The translations under genes were made by a program, and so were the position numbers. The notes beneath the pieces were generated by a model. That model searched no databases, had not been told where the DNA came from, and saw nothing but the letters and a program-made list of their open reading frames with translations. A stretch of DNA of 64,000 nt from Polytrichum commune. Taxonomy: Eukaryota; Streptophyta; Polytrichopsida; Polytrichales; Polytrichaceae. The stretch spans positions 39,775,081 to 39,839,080 of the forward strand of contig OX485809.1 in the NCBI GenBank assembly GCA_950295325.1. The letters run 5' to 3'. Positions 36,781-46,794 of this stretch are shown one piece after another; within the stretch, counting starts at the first letter, position 1, and every line of letters begins with the position of its first letter.

Positions 36781-37888
36781 CTTGCCATATGATTTTCTTT
36801 GTCAATCCAAAAGCATCTACATAAGTATGTTTACACTCTTGTAATAATTGAAATCTTAATAATAACCTATTGTGGCCTTGACCATTTTTCTTTTCCACTA
36901 TGATGCAAGCACTAGTCTCAAAGGGATTTTTGTTGTTACCTTTTACATTAGCACTTACATACTTGGCTAGGTTTTTGGAATATGAATCAACAAGTAAACA
37001 ATGACCAAAAACCTTGGAATCTTCACTAAAAAGTGTATCTAGTGAAGTTTGGAATATAAAAAATTGGTGAAATAAATTGCCTATCTTAAATTCTAAGATT
37101 TGAACAAGATAATTCAAAAATTATATTCTTGATCTTCTTCAACCTCAACAGATTGCTGGCAATCTTTATGCTAAGGATCTACAAATCATTTTCCACTTTG
37201 TTAATAGTAGAATTAGACTTCTTAGGGCAAGTATTAGCCCTATAAGCATTTTCTTCACAAAAGTAGCATTTGCCTTCTTTCTTTAAGGCTGCAACTCTTT
37301 TGTAGTCAATTTCTATATCATTATTGAACTTCATGATATATATTTTTGATTCTTGATTGAACCACCTACTCCTATAGAAGCAGTTTTTTTTCTCACCGCT
37401 CTTGATAAATGCAATCCTAACCCAACCTTAACTTGTTGGAGATTAGAATCTACAAAAACAACATAGGTAACTATGCTCTAAAAATCCTCCCAAGGTTGGA
37501 CATCATTCAATGGGTCCACTGCTACCTTTAGTCTTATTTATGGATTTAATCCATCAATAAAATGGTGAATCTTCTCACCAACACTCATGGGTAAAGTAAT
37601 TATTTATGCACATAAGTTTAAAAACTCATTGGCATAACTTTCAATTGACGAGTGATGAGATAGCTTATCAAACTTGACAAGGGCACGCTTACACTTTATT
37701 GGCTCCTTCACTATATTGGCTTCCAAAATCGCCAACTACACCTCATTGCACTCCTTGTCCTTTTCAATACTTCCATCTCCAATATAAGATTTTGAATAGT
37801 GGTACTATTCTCTAACGTATTCTCCATCTTTGGGGTTACTCAAACATTTGTCTCAAGAGATGTCATCTTTGTTTTGAAACTGAAACAT
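36781..37888 (-). pseudogene. Ty3/gypsy gag remnant, opposite strand
   Basis: On the minus strand, downstream of the primer binding site, there is degraded gag-like sequence ending in a zinc-knuckle-like stretch (CYFCEENAYRANTC, near 37220-37265, with Y where H is usual). A 124-codon frame of unknown identity follows at 36743-37117. Many stops. The orientation is opposite to the pol remnant at 35461-36780. Confidence 0.55.
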
Positions 37889-37900
37889 GCTCTAATACCA
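37889..37900 (-). other. Primer binding site (initiator-Met tRNA type)
   Basis: On the minus strand TGGTATTAGAGC lies two bases inside the LTR that ends ...GCA at 37903. It differs by one base from the common plant retrotransposon PBS TGGTATCAGAGC. It fixes the right-hand LTR as a 5' LTR in minus orientation. Confidence 0.8.
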
Positions 37901-37902
37901 AA

Positions 37903-38182
37903 TGCAACAAAACTTTAATTCTTTGTTGGAAAATTCTTTGGCATGAACCACCCAACCACGAGATTTTATTTAAAAAAAGAAAAAGAAAAAGAAAAACTTT
38001 TACTCTTGCGCAAGAGCCCTTTATATACCTCCTCACCATGCCCGTTTGTCTTAAGTTTAACCAAAGTAAAGGCATGTTCATATTAGCAAATATAATGAAC
38101 TATGTGATTTTACTTTAAATTCATTCTAGACTACTATTATCTTAGTCCTAGTCAACATGTACCAATAATGGCCCATGTTACA
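37903..38182 (-). repeat. Gypsy LTR, complete, minus orientation
   Basis: 280 bp, TG...CA boundaries. It contains a promoter-like TATATAAAGGGCTCTTGCGC segment shared with the plus-oriented partial LTR at 35276 to about 35480. Confidence 0.85.
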
Positions 38183-38671
38183 TATGCAATGGTTCCAGAC
38201 GAAAAGAGGGACACACGTGATGCAAAAGGAGTCAAATGCGTGTTTCTTGGATATTGCGAAGGTATGAAAGGTGTATAGATTGGTGTGTTTGAAAACAAAG
38301 AAAATCATAAAAAGTAGAGGTGATGTGTTTATAGATGATAGCGGGAGTATTAGAAATGATTGGAGATGACTCCAAGTCGGAGAAATGAAGGCCCTATGGT
38401 GGTGATGGTGGTGGACGAATCTTCCAAATCGCCTTTGTTTGATGGCAGTGGACAATTCGTGGATAACAACGAGCAATTGGGAGGCAATGGAGTTGCAATT
38501 AAAGAAACATGTGAAGGATGTGCAAACCACGACGTTGTTGTTGAGGGATTTGGTGAGAAGCGGCGATACCCCACAAGAGAGTGGCGACCGCTTGGAGAAT
38601 GGTGGAAGACTCATATTTTGCCTCAGCGTGGTGAGGAACATGCCAATGTGACAATTTTTGTAGGTTTTTAA
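38183..38671 (+). pseudogene. Copia integrase end and pre-RT linker, 3' portion
   Basis: The Copia frame resumes as AMVPDEKRDTRDAKGVKCVF, continuing LGYCEG, directly matching the interrupted segment at 35268. It decays, then reads RRYPTREWRPLGEWWKTHIL followed by PQRGEEHAN, the linker normally found just before Copia reverse transcriptase. The frame ends at 38671 and the RT domain is absent. Confidence 0.8.
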
Positions 38672-38799
38672 AGTTAGAGTGAAGCAATTAGACATAATAT
38701 GGAAAAACTTATGAGCAATGTTATAACCTCATTGTATAGGTTTAACAAACTAAGAAACTCAAGGGTATTAAAAGTCTTTGACTATTCACAAAGTGAGAA

Positions 38800-39064
38800 T
38801 GTTGAAGGTGAAGCATTAGATTGTTGATAGTTGGAGAAATGTAATACTATGAAGAATAAAATTAAAATAAGCCTATAAGGTTGGTCCATAGTGGGAGAAG
38901 AGCTATCCTATATTGTTTGTAAGAGCTAAATTGAAAATGAGCAATAAAGGACAAGGCAAGGGGTGAGGATGACCACCTTACTTCAAGCATTGTTCATATG
39001 CCTTTGTGTGTTTGTTCTTGCTTGTGCAATCTCATCTCTAGTCCTATTGAGTTCCAATATATTC
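38800..39064 (+). repeat. Right LTR of the Copia element
   Basis: It starts TGTTGAAGGTGAAGC and matches 31789-32122 to the end (CTCATCTCTAGTCCTATTGA, then GTTCCAATA). From 39065 to 39662 I see nothing recognisable. Confidence 0.75.
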
Positions 39065-39665
39065 ACCGTTTTCCATTTTCTACCTTAGTGGGGATTGTGC
39101 GTTTTCGTCTCTCTTGAGAAATCACCATTTCACATTAGGACCAAGGGAAATCACTAGAATATGAGAACTTAATGTTTGTTTGTTTATGATAATTTTACCA
39201 TGCAATACAAAAAGACTACACCATTTATGATATTAAGTCTCACATGCGTAATAGTGTCATTTATCTTATTTTAAGGCGTATGCTAGGTTACACTAATGAC
39301 CAACAACTTCATCATTTGTGTCACCTCATAATACTTAGCATTCAAGTGCGCTTACTAATATCTTGGCATGAGTATGTTTAATAATGTTATGAGGTGCATG
39401 CCTATGTTCCATAATGGTCTACTAGTTGACTAAAATTGTACACAAATGACACTTGACATTAGTGTGCTCAATAAAATCTTCCCCTTACATACCATAAAAC
39501 AAAAGTATCATCTTAAGTATTCCAGTGTGCTACTCTATATGTCACATTGGAAATATTTTTTCACTTTAAAATTTTTACTTAGGTTGACAAATAATATCAT
39601 ATTGGTAATTAGCGGACACAACACTTTGAGACCTCTATGCATCTAGTTGAGGGCCTGCACAATTA

Positions 39666-40169
39666 GGCCACTTCACACACAAGCCAAGAGCCATGACCAT
39701 GAAATTGTGAGAGCCCTAAAGAAAGTGTCTAAAGGCCATCCCAAGACACCTCCAAAATCATGTAGTGTGGTCACGGATCCTCAAGTGTAGTGTGAAGTCA
39801 TATGTGATTGGGCCCTCAACGAAATGCTATTGCAATGAATTTCTATTCATGCGGATCCTCACACATGATAAAATAGAATAAATCAACGGTTGTGAACGTT
39901 TGGAGTGCCATGGTCTCCCAGTTTTTTGTTAGGTCTACCTCCAAGAGGTGGTTCTTGAAAATAGTCCAAGTGATCATGAAACATAATCCATTTGATGCCA
40001 TGTAGGAATCCATGTAGACTTTAACATCCATCTTGCATTCACTTTTTATACTCTGTTGGTCCCTCAAGCGCAGTGTGAAGCGAATTTGGACCGGCTCCGC
40101 CTTTTCCACCAATGAGAGTGCTTGAAGTGTAATGGTCACGGGCACTCAGTCTTGTGTGTGAAGTGGCCC
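39666..40169 (+). mobile_element. MITE family A, copy 6
   Basis: Full-length, forward. The left flank is TTA and the right flank is TCA, so the target duplication is not intact. One G of the terminal GGG is missing on the left. The sequence to its right (40170-40280) is shared with the right flank of copy 7b at 45348-45460. Confidence 0.87.
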
Positions 40170-40361
40170 TCAGATTAATGATACCTGATATCATTGATTT
40201 CCATTTTTTCCAAGTTCCTTCAGTCAAGCTTGCTTTTGATTGTTTTGAACAGTATGAAAACTTATTGAGAAGTTCAAAACTATAGTGATGGATTTGTAAA
40301 AGACCTGAAAAAACAAAGAAATATAAAATCATTCAAGTGCTCGTGATGAACTAGTATGAGG

Positions 40362-40737
40362 TATGCATGTTGGTGTTATTCGGCTACTTTTCTTAATTGG
40401 TCGCCTTCATTTGATTGGCATGTGGATAGGTGAAGATCAAAAAACAAACATCATAAAGACACATGTTTGAAAGAGATTGGACTACACCGTCAGAATTTAT
40501 TAACTATCCCACACTCAACAACGAACACAACCGGGAGGACATGTGTACTTAATCGAGGAATCAACAAACAAGAACACTTACGATAACCATAACTAAATCA
40601 AAAGGAGCTCCGATTTTCAACCCGATTTTTGCTGATGCTTCATCGTAGAATCACTAATGCACCATAAGTTTCATTGTGTAAACCTAATCGGTAGAAGTTG
40701 GAGAACATGAAAAACAAACCGAACAACGCCCACATAC
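40362..40737. mobile_element. Possible MITE, family H
   Basis: The left terminus GGTGTTATTCGGCTACTTTT and the right terminus, read in reverse as GGCGTTGTTCGGTTTGTTTT, are imperfect inverted repeats. A related end (GGTGTTATTCGGCTCATTTT, then GATTAGATTTACACAATGAA) is present at 53851-53945. Non-coding. Confidence 0.45.
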
Positions 40738-40995
40738 ATTCTAGGAATGCACTTTAGATTTCAAAAGGCTACTAGCAAGTGCTTTTGCCTTTTGATCATG
40801 CCCTCATGATTTGCCAAATTCAAGTAACTGTAGCTGCAGAGGCCTTTGAGATCATGGATGGTAATTGAAAGTAAGTTGCAGTATAAAGTGAGAGTTTTCT
40901 TTGAGCTGTGAAACTTGTGGCTTTGAGAATGCCAATCTCATAGATGGTGGGGTGACAAGAAGCACGTTTTTTAAGTGATAAAAAGCATGACATTC

Positions 40996-41133
40996 CTCAA
41001 CACGCATTATTTGTTTAGTGGGCCCTCGGCACATAACAATTGGATGCTTGAAAAGTTGAGTCTCATGCTCAACTTTTCGAGCATTCAATTGTTATATTCT
41101 AAGGGCCCACTGAACAAACGAGTGGGTGTTGAG
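40996..41133. repeat. 138-bp foldback (about 65-bp arms, 7-base loop)
   Basis: Left arm 40996-41060, loop 41061-41067, right arm 41068-41133. About 80% of positions pair, with CTCAACTTTTC next to the loop and GGGCCCACT mid-stem. Many mismatches are transitions that would still pair as G:U in RNA. Confidence 0.85.
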
Positions 41134-44100
41134 TAGTGTTGTGATCTACACTATTTATGATCAATAATGTTGGCCACACTAATAACATTAAGATAACATT
41201 GTGGGTGCGCATTGGTGACCAACTCACACTATATAACATTGGAGGTCCCATGAGACAAATGATGGCGTCTTTTTTTGAAAATCTTGCTCATTTTCCACAA
41301 ACAAAATATTTATCTTGTGAAGCATATCATGTTCTTTTTTTTGTAAGCACTAGATTGTCTCCTAACTCTTAGCCTTTAAGCCATAATGTTCATTCAATGA
41401 CCAACTATATATACCTTCAAGAGACACCTTCATGTTGTTTTTAATGTTTTCTCACTTGAATCTTGAATTTTGAAAGTTGGTTTATGCTCCTTGGAATCAC
41501 ATTCTCAGTTGCTTGCGATTGAGACTTTAGCCACAAGTAGAAGCAAAAGAGTGAGAACATAGTGAGTGGTTGAAGGTTCGAGTATCACTAGCCCCACACA
41601 TTGTCTTCTTGCATGATGGTGTATATTGTGGGCCACACTATAGGGGTGTGAACATAACATTATTTAGTTGCTATCAACCATTCCATTATAATAATACTAG
41701 TGATATTGCTTCACCCACGTTTTCTCAAGATGAATTTGCTAAGCAAAAAGATAAGTAGAGTATTATTCCAACTAGAATTTGGCTTATTCTTGGCCCCATC
41801 TAGCATGCAATCTACAAGTGCTAAATAATGTTATGAGGGTATGTTACACCATACAAATGTTCACATTTATTTACCATAATCAACATAGCAATATCTTGTC
41901 TCCGATTACTACTTTACGTTATGGGATCCCATTGCTTAACTTACAACATTACCAAGTCTATTATCTTGATATGTGTTTTGGAGTCTTCATGAGCTTGCCC
42001 TCATACAGAGTGTAAGAGGAGAAAGGGGGGGGGGGGCATGACATGGGGGGTTTGTTCCCTAACATTGACTATTGGGGTGTAGTCAAAAAAATGCCCTTAT
42101 GGGTTTATTGTTGATTTACGACAAATTAACCTCAATAATCTAATTTGAGGCCTTTGATCTTGATTCATATTTTTAATTGTCTTTAGAACAATAAGCTTTG
42201 CCTCTACATAGAAAACATGTTTTTCCCCTCCTCAATGGTAGGTGTTATGAACATGTATCTGGACATCGAATATCCAAGTAACAAGTGTGTAAACATTTGG
42301 ACATGTTTCCTCGAGAATAAATTTTAATCAAGGTTCAAGTAACATTTATATTGTTTTTTTTGTTTTTGTTCTTTGTTTTTTTTTGGGGGGGGGGGGGTGA
42401 ATTAGACTAATTGGTATCACATTCTTTTAACATTTGCAAATTCTCCATTTCCATGTAGTTGTAAATCATTGGGTATGAATACTTGTTTTATATGGTTGGA
42501 TTCATCAATATAATCAATGGGATTTAATACTATGGCAACTGCATATGTAGACAAATTTGCCTATACAAACTTGGTTGTATACTTCTACACCATGTCTTGT
42601 TCACAATGACAATGGTGCACAAATACTCATGATGTGATTGAGATTAACATCATACACAATTATATTATTATATTATTTATTGATATAATTTCTTACCAAG
42701 TAAAGATGTTAATATTATATAATGTCCAAACAACCAATTTGACCTTTGTTAGCAAAAAAAGAAGAGCTACATGGTAAATAGTTATAGCAATGTGTAATTT
42801 GAAATAGTAAGTGACACTAAATACAATATTTAATGTAATAGCACTAAAAATGTGATGCTATTTTGCTATGATCCATTGTCATGATTCTAGATGTAGGTGT
42901 CCCAAGCCATAGTGATATCTTCCTTGGATCCAAGACTAATTACCAAATTCCCTACTAAAATTGTGCACATAGGTGCCACTTTAGTTCAAATTCATGGATA
43001 TTGGTTGTGTCACAGTGAAACCAATGGGTTATTTTTAAACTACAATTATCACTATAAGTCAAGTAATTGATCTCAAAGGTTGGTTAAAAAATAAGAATAA
43101 GAATGCACATCCAAATATTGACTCAATTCGTTAAGCAATAGTTACCTAATCTATAGTCACTAACATAAATGACTGCTAGACAAACTCAGGAATTGTATGT
43201 GCCTCTGGTTAGCAATTGCAAATCACAAAGATTGTCATTTCGAGTTTCATATTGGAATCTATTGAGAGAGAAAAGCAAGCGTTTTCTTTCTTTGCAAACA
43301 ATCACACATGTCTTCCCAATTGTATTTACTACCAAACCTAGAATGCTAAATATTTAAGTATGCACATAATCCAATCCATGACTTTTTGGTGTCCAAATCT
43401 AACTACAATACTTCATACATGTGGAAAAAAAAGATTAGTGTAAAAAAGAAGAGTGACCAGATATACCTTAACAACAATGCAATTCGAGTGTCATGAATAA
43501 AAGACACTTCGTTGTACCAATATGCTAAAAAGTTATTAATACTATGACGTTTGTGGTATTCAATGTCACTCACTATTCAAAGTACACAATGTTGTAACTT
43601 TTTGTTAAGAGTGGAGCTTTTGGCAAGAAGGAATTATCGCATACAAGCGTACCTCTCATATATCCAACATAAAACCCATTAAAAGAGCATAGATCGTGGA
43701 GGTTAATTTTTGAAGTTTAATTTGACATCATACTTAGCTTCAAAGACCTCATATGTATTAGTTCAATCAAAGATGTTTGCGATGAATCGACCATATAGGG
43801 GTCAAGTTTTGGTTTTGGATGAATGAGAGGTACACTCATATGCAATCATAATTCCGTCTTGCCCTTTTTAACAAACAATGTTTATGTAATTCTATAATGT
43901 TCCAAACGGGCTAGTAGTATTTGACATTTGTTTGTACAAAATGTACTATGTAATAAAACGTTCTAGAATTGTGTACATAATTCCAAACAGTAAGTGACAC
44001 TAAGTACCATCAACAGTCATGTACTTTGTAACAATGAAAGGAGAGAACAAATTGCTAAGGTAGGGGTGGCAATTTCCATGCGGGTCCTAAAGTCGACCCC

Positions 44101-44475
44101 TATGTCAGAAGCACCTATCTAGGTGCTTTTACATGGGTTTACAAAAGCACCTATCAAGGTGCTTTTACCGTTCACAGCGCTGCTAGCATTTCATTGGCTG
44201 CCAACGGTCGGTTTAATGCTGCCAGCGGTCGGTTTTAGAAATCCACCATGTGGATATACTAAGTACCCTATGTGTGAGTGTTGGTCACTCTACAAGGTTT
44301 CCTTTAAAAATTTGTAGGAAATCATAAACATGTTGGAAAATTTTGATTTTTTCATAGTTGCTCTTGCACCAGCTTTGCGGAGCGCTCAAAATTTAAAAAA
44401 AAAAATAGTTTCAGCATCCCAACTAGGCACATCTGAAATTTGGACGGAAATTGCCACCCTTACCTTAGTTACGAA
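41134..44475. other. No gene recognised; old repeats
   Basis: AT-rich. Contains poly-G runs near 42026-42036 and 42385-42397, and two weak copies of dispersed repeat D (42690-42845 and 43870-44035). GTGGGCCACACTATA near 41628 resembles motifs in the last intron of the transporter gene. Frames up to 83 codons have no recognisable similarity. Confidence 0.5.
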
Positions 44476-44479
44476 TGGG

Positions 44480-44575
44480 CCGCTTATGACTTCAAGGAAA
44501 TTACTGACTATTTTAGAGGAATTTAAAGAGTATACCTACATGATAATAAAGAAAAACCAAAAGTTGTTAACATGG
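44480..44575 (+). mobile_element. Left-hand part of an AACCGG-type element
   Basis: GACTTCAAGGAAATTACTGA, then TTTTAGAGGAATTTAAAGAG and TAAAGAAAAACCAAAAGTTG, matches the left interior of 21391-21803 in order. It is cut off where MITE family A copy 7a begins. Confidence 0.55.
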
Positions 44576-44586
44576 ATTTAGACTGA

Positions 44587-44853
44587 GGGCCACTTCACAC
44601 ATGAGCCAAGAGCTGTGACCATGAAATTGTGAGAGCCCAAAAGAAAGTGTCCAAAGGCCGTCCCAAGGCGCCTCCAAAATCATGTAGTGTGGTCATGGAT
44701 CCTCAAGTGTAGTGCAAAGCCATATGTGGTTGGGCCCTCAACCAAATGCTATTTCAATAAATTTATACTCATGTGGGTCCTCACGCATGATAACATAGAA
44801 TATATCAATGATTGCGAGCGTTCGGAGTGTCATGGTCTCTCTGTTTTGTGTTA
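44587..44853 (+). mobile_element. MITE family A, copy 7a (left half only)
   Basis: It starts GGGCCACTTCACAC after TGA at 44584-44586 and runs normally to the internal GTGTTAGG, where sequence switches to the start of a second copy. The right half is absent from the window at this locus. Confidence 0.85.
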
Positions 44854-45347
44854 GGGCCATTTCACACACGAGCCAAGACCATGAAATTGTGAGAGCCCAA
44901 AAGAAAGTGTCCAAAGGCCGTCCCAAGACACCTCCAAAATCATGTAGTGTGGTCACGGGCCCTCAAGTGTAGTGTGAAGTCATATGTGACCGGGTCTTCA
45001 ACCAAATGCTATTTCAATGAATGTCTATTCATGCGGGTCCTCACGCATGATAAAATAGAATAAACCAACGGTTGTGAGGGTTCGGAGTGCTACAATTTCC
45101 CGGTTTTGTGTTAGGCCTACCTCCAAGAGGTGGTTTTTTGAAAATAGTCCAAGTGATCATGAAACATGATACATTTGATGCCATGTAGGAATCCATGTAG
45201 ACTTTACATCCATCCTTGCATTCACATACTCCATCGGTCCCTAAAGCGTAGTGTGAAGCGAACTTGGACCGGCTCCGCCTTTTCTACCAATGAGAGTGCT
45301 TGAAGTGCAATGGTCACGGGCACTCAGTCTCGTGTGTGAAGTGGCCC
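44854..45347 (+). mobile_element. MITE family A, copy 7b
   Basis: Full-length copy beginning GGGCCATTTCACACAC directly at the internal TTA of copy 7a and ending GAAGTGGCCC at 45347, followed by TAA. It shares its right flank with copy 6. Confidence 0.87.
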
Positions 45348-46794
45348 TAAGATTGATGTTACCTATTCCGATTGATTTCCATTTTTCCCAAGTTCCTTGA
45401 GTCAAGCTTGCTTTTGATTATTTTGAACGGTATGAAAACTTATTGAGAAATTTTCCCCGGACATTGCCATGTAATTCAATCATATGTTAATCAATTATTT
45501 TTTCATATAAGCATGAAACCCATAAAAAATATACAAGCTTGGGAAACACGAGGGAGGGACATTCTATTGCTAGGGGCTACACAAAGCTACACCCTATTAA
45601 CAACAGCATTCGACCGGGTAGAACCGACGAATCTCTTAGACCACGTGTCTCCATCCAACGGCCACGATTGCATTCCTCCTCGGCCAGGGTAGATAGTGTC
45701 TGATCATGACGGCCCCGCCACCCGCACTTCACCGGGTGCTACCCCATAACCGTTCCATTATAACCGGGTCAACGGGGCCACGCTGGCACCGCACTCCCGC
45801 AACTGGCGTCAAACTGACAACGTACTCCCGTCCACTTCCACAACTCTCGTCACCATGGACGGAAAACACTCACCCACTCGTCCACGACGGAGCCGAAACG
45901 TCGTATTGTGGACGAATCGGTCCCCCTCCACTCACACACGAATCGCCGGAAGTAGTACGACGAGAAGCCTCATTTCTCGTCGTCTCCCTCTGTCTCTCCC
46001 CCCCCCCCCCCTTTCACGAGGCGAGGCGAGGCGCTTTCTCCCTCCGCGGATCGGCTTGCATTCCCAACCTGGGGCCCATCGCAATCGCCATTGCCATCCC
46101 CATCTCTCCTTGTAGTTTTCTATCATCACTTCACAAAAACTTCCCGCTGTTCTGAGTGACATTAACGCCGTTTCACATCCCCATCTCGCTCTCCTTTATG
46201 TCTGTCTGTCTGTCTGTCTCTCTCCCAAGCGCCGCCTCTCCAAGGAAACTCCAACAAATAGATCCTTCTGTCTGTGTCTTCTGATAACTTTCATCATTGC
46301 CGGCAGTACTCACGTTGCACGTGAGGTAGCCCTTTTCTGTGGCGTTTCCATCCAGATCTATATTCTGAGTATCTTTCTGGCTTAGCATACACTGTTCAGA
46401 GCAGAGTTTGGTCGTGAGATCTGATCTTGAGTGCGAGAATCGAGATTTTCTGGAATTTCTGAGCTCACAGATTGAGCGACAGGATTTGGTTGGTTTGGAA
46501 GCATTTGGAGTTTATTCGGTATTTTTGAGTATCCGTGGCGGTGAGTTTACCGAGGTCGATCTCGCGTGGTTTTATTGGAGAGCATCGCATGTTGGCGAGG
46601 CGGATGTTGTGAGAGTGCAGGGCGGCTGTGACATTGCAGGGCGGCTGGCTTTGAGGTGCTTAGGCTTAGTCAAGTAATCTTTGGAGGGCAAGATGAGGAA
46701 TTGTGGGCAATGGAAGTTTTAGCGCTACAGAGGCAGGGTGGGGTTGTGAGAGGGGAGGGGGAAGGGGAGACGCTAAGTGGGACGAGTGTTGGTG
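45348..46794 (+). other. Upstream region and 5' leader of the transporter gene
   Basis: 45348-45460 repeats 40170-40280. From about 45640 the DNA becomes GC-rich, with a poly-C run near 46000-46012 and a (TCTG)n stretch near 46199-46220, then a pyrimidine-rich zone. This is probably promoter plus 5' UTR. No TATA box was assigned. Frames here lack recognisable similarity. An in-frame TAA at 46774-46776 precedes the start codon. Confidence 0.45.

Larger units (their letters stand above)
35276..38182. mobile_element. Ty3/gypsy-derived insertion with inverted LTR ends
   Basis: Both ends begin TGTAACATGGGCC reading inward: 35276 on plus and 38182 on minus. TATGT (35271-35275) and TATGC (38183-38187) flank it, a 5-bp target duplication with one mismatch, and the Copia reading frame resumes correctly after removing it. 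The ends are about 200 bp of LTR in opposite orientations, where an ordinary element has direct LTRs. Inside, RNase H and integrase lie on plus next to the left LTR; PBS and gag lie on minus next to the right LTR. Confidence 0.8.
31789..39064 (+). mobile_element. Decayed Copia LTR retrotransposon, host of a nested insertion
   Basis: LTR-like sequences at 31789-32122 and 38800-39064 match along their length (TGTTGAAGGTG, ATTAGATTG, ATTGTTTGTA, AAGCATTGTTCATATGCCTT, CTCATCTCTAGTCCTATTGA). Between them lie a leader, gag with a zinc knuckle, protease, integrase and the start of the pre-RT linker on the plus strand, interrupted by the element at 35276-38182. The reverse transcriptase and RNase H expected after the linker are missing, so this copy could not encode its own cDNA synthesis. 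Several stops and frameshifts are present. No target duplication is detectable. Confidence 0.85.

Noticed and set aside
38360-38671. Independent 103-residue host gene
   Set aside because: The RYPTRE and GEWWKTHILPQRGEE segment is the Copia pre-RT linker, between the resumed integrase frame and the right LTR.
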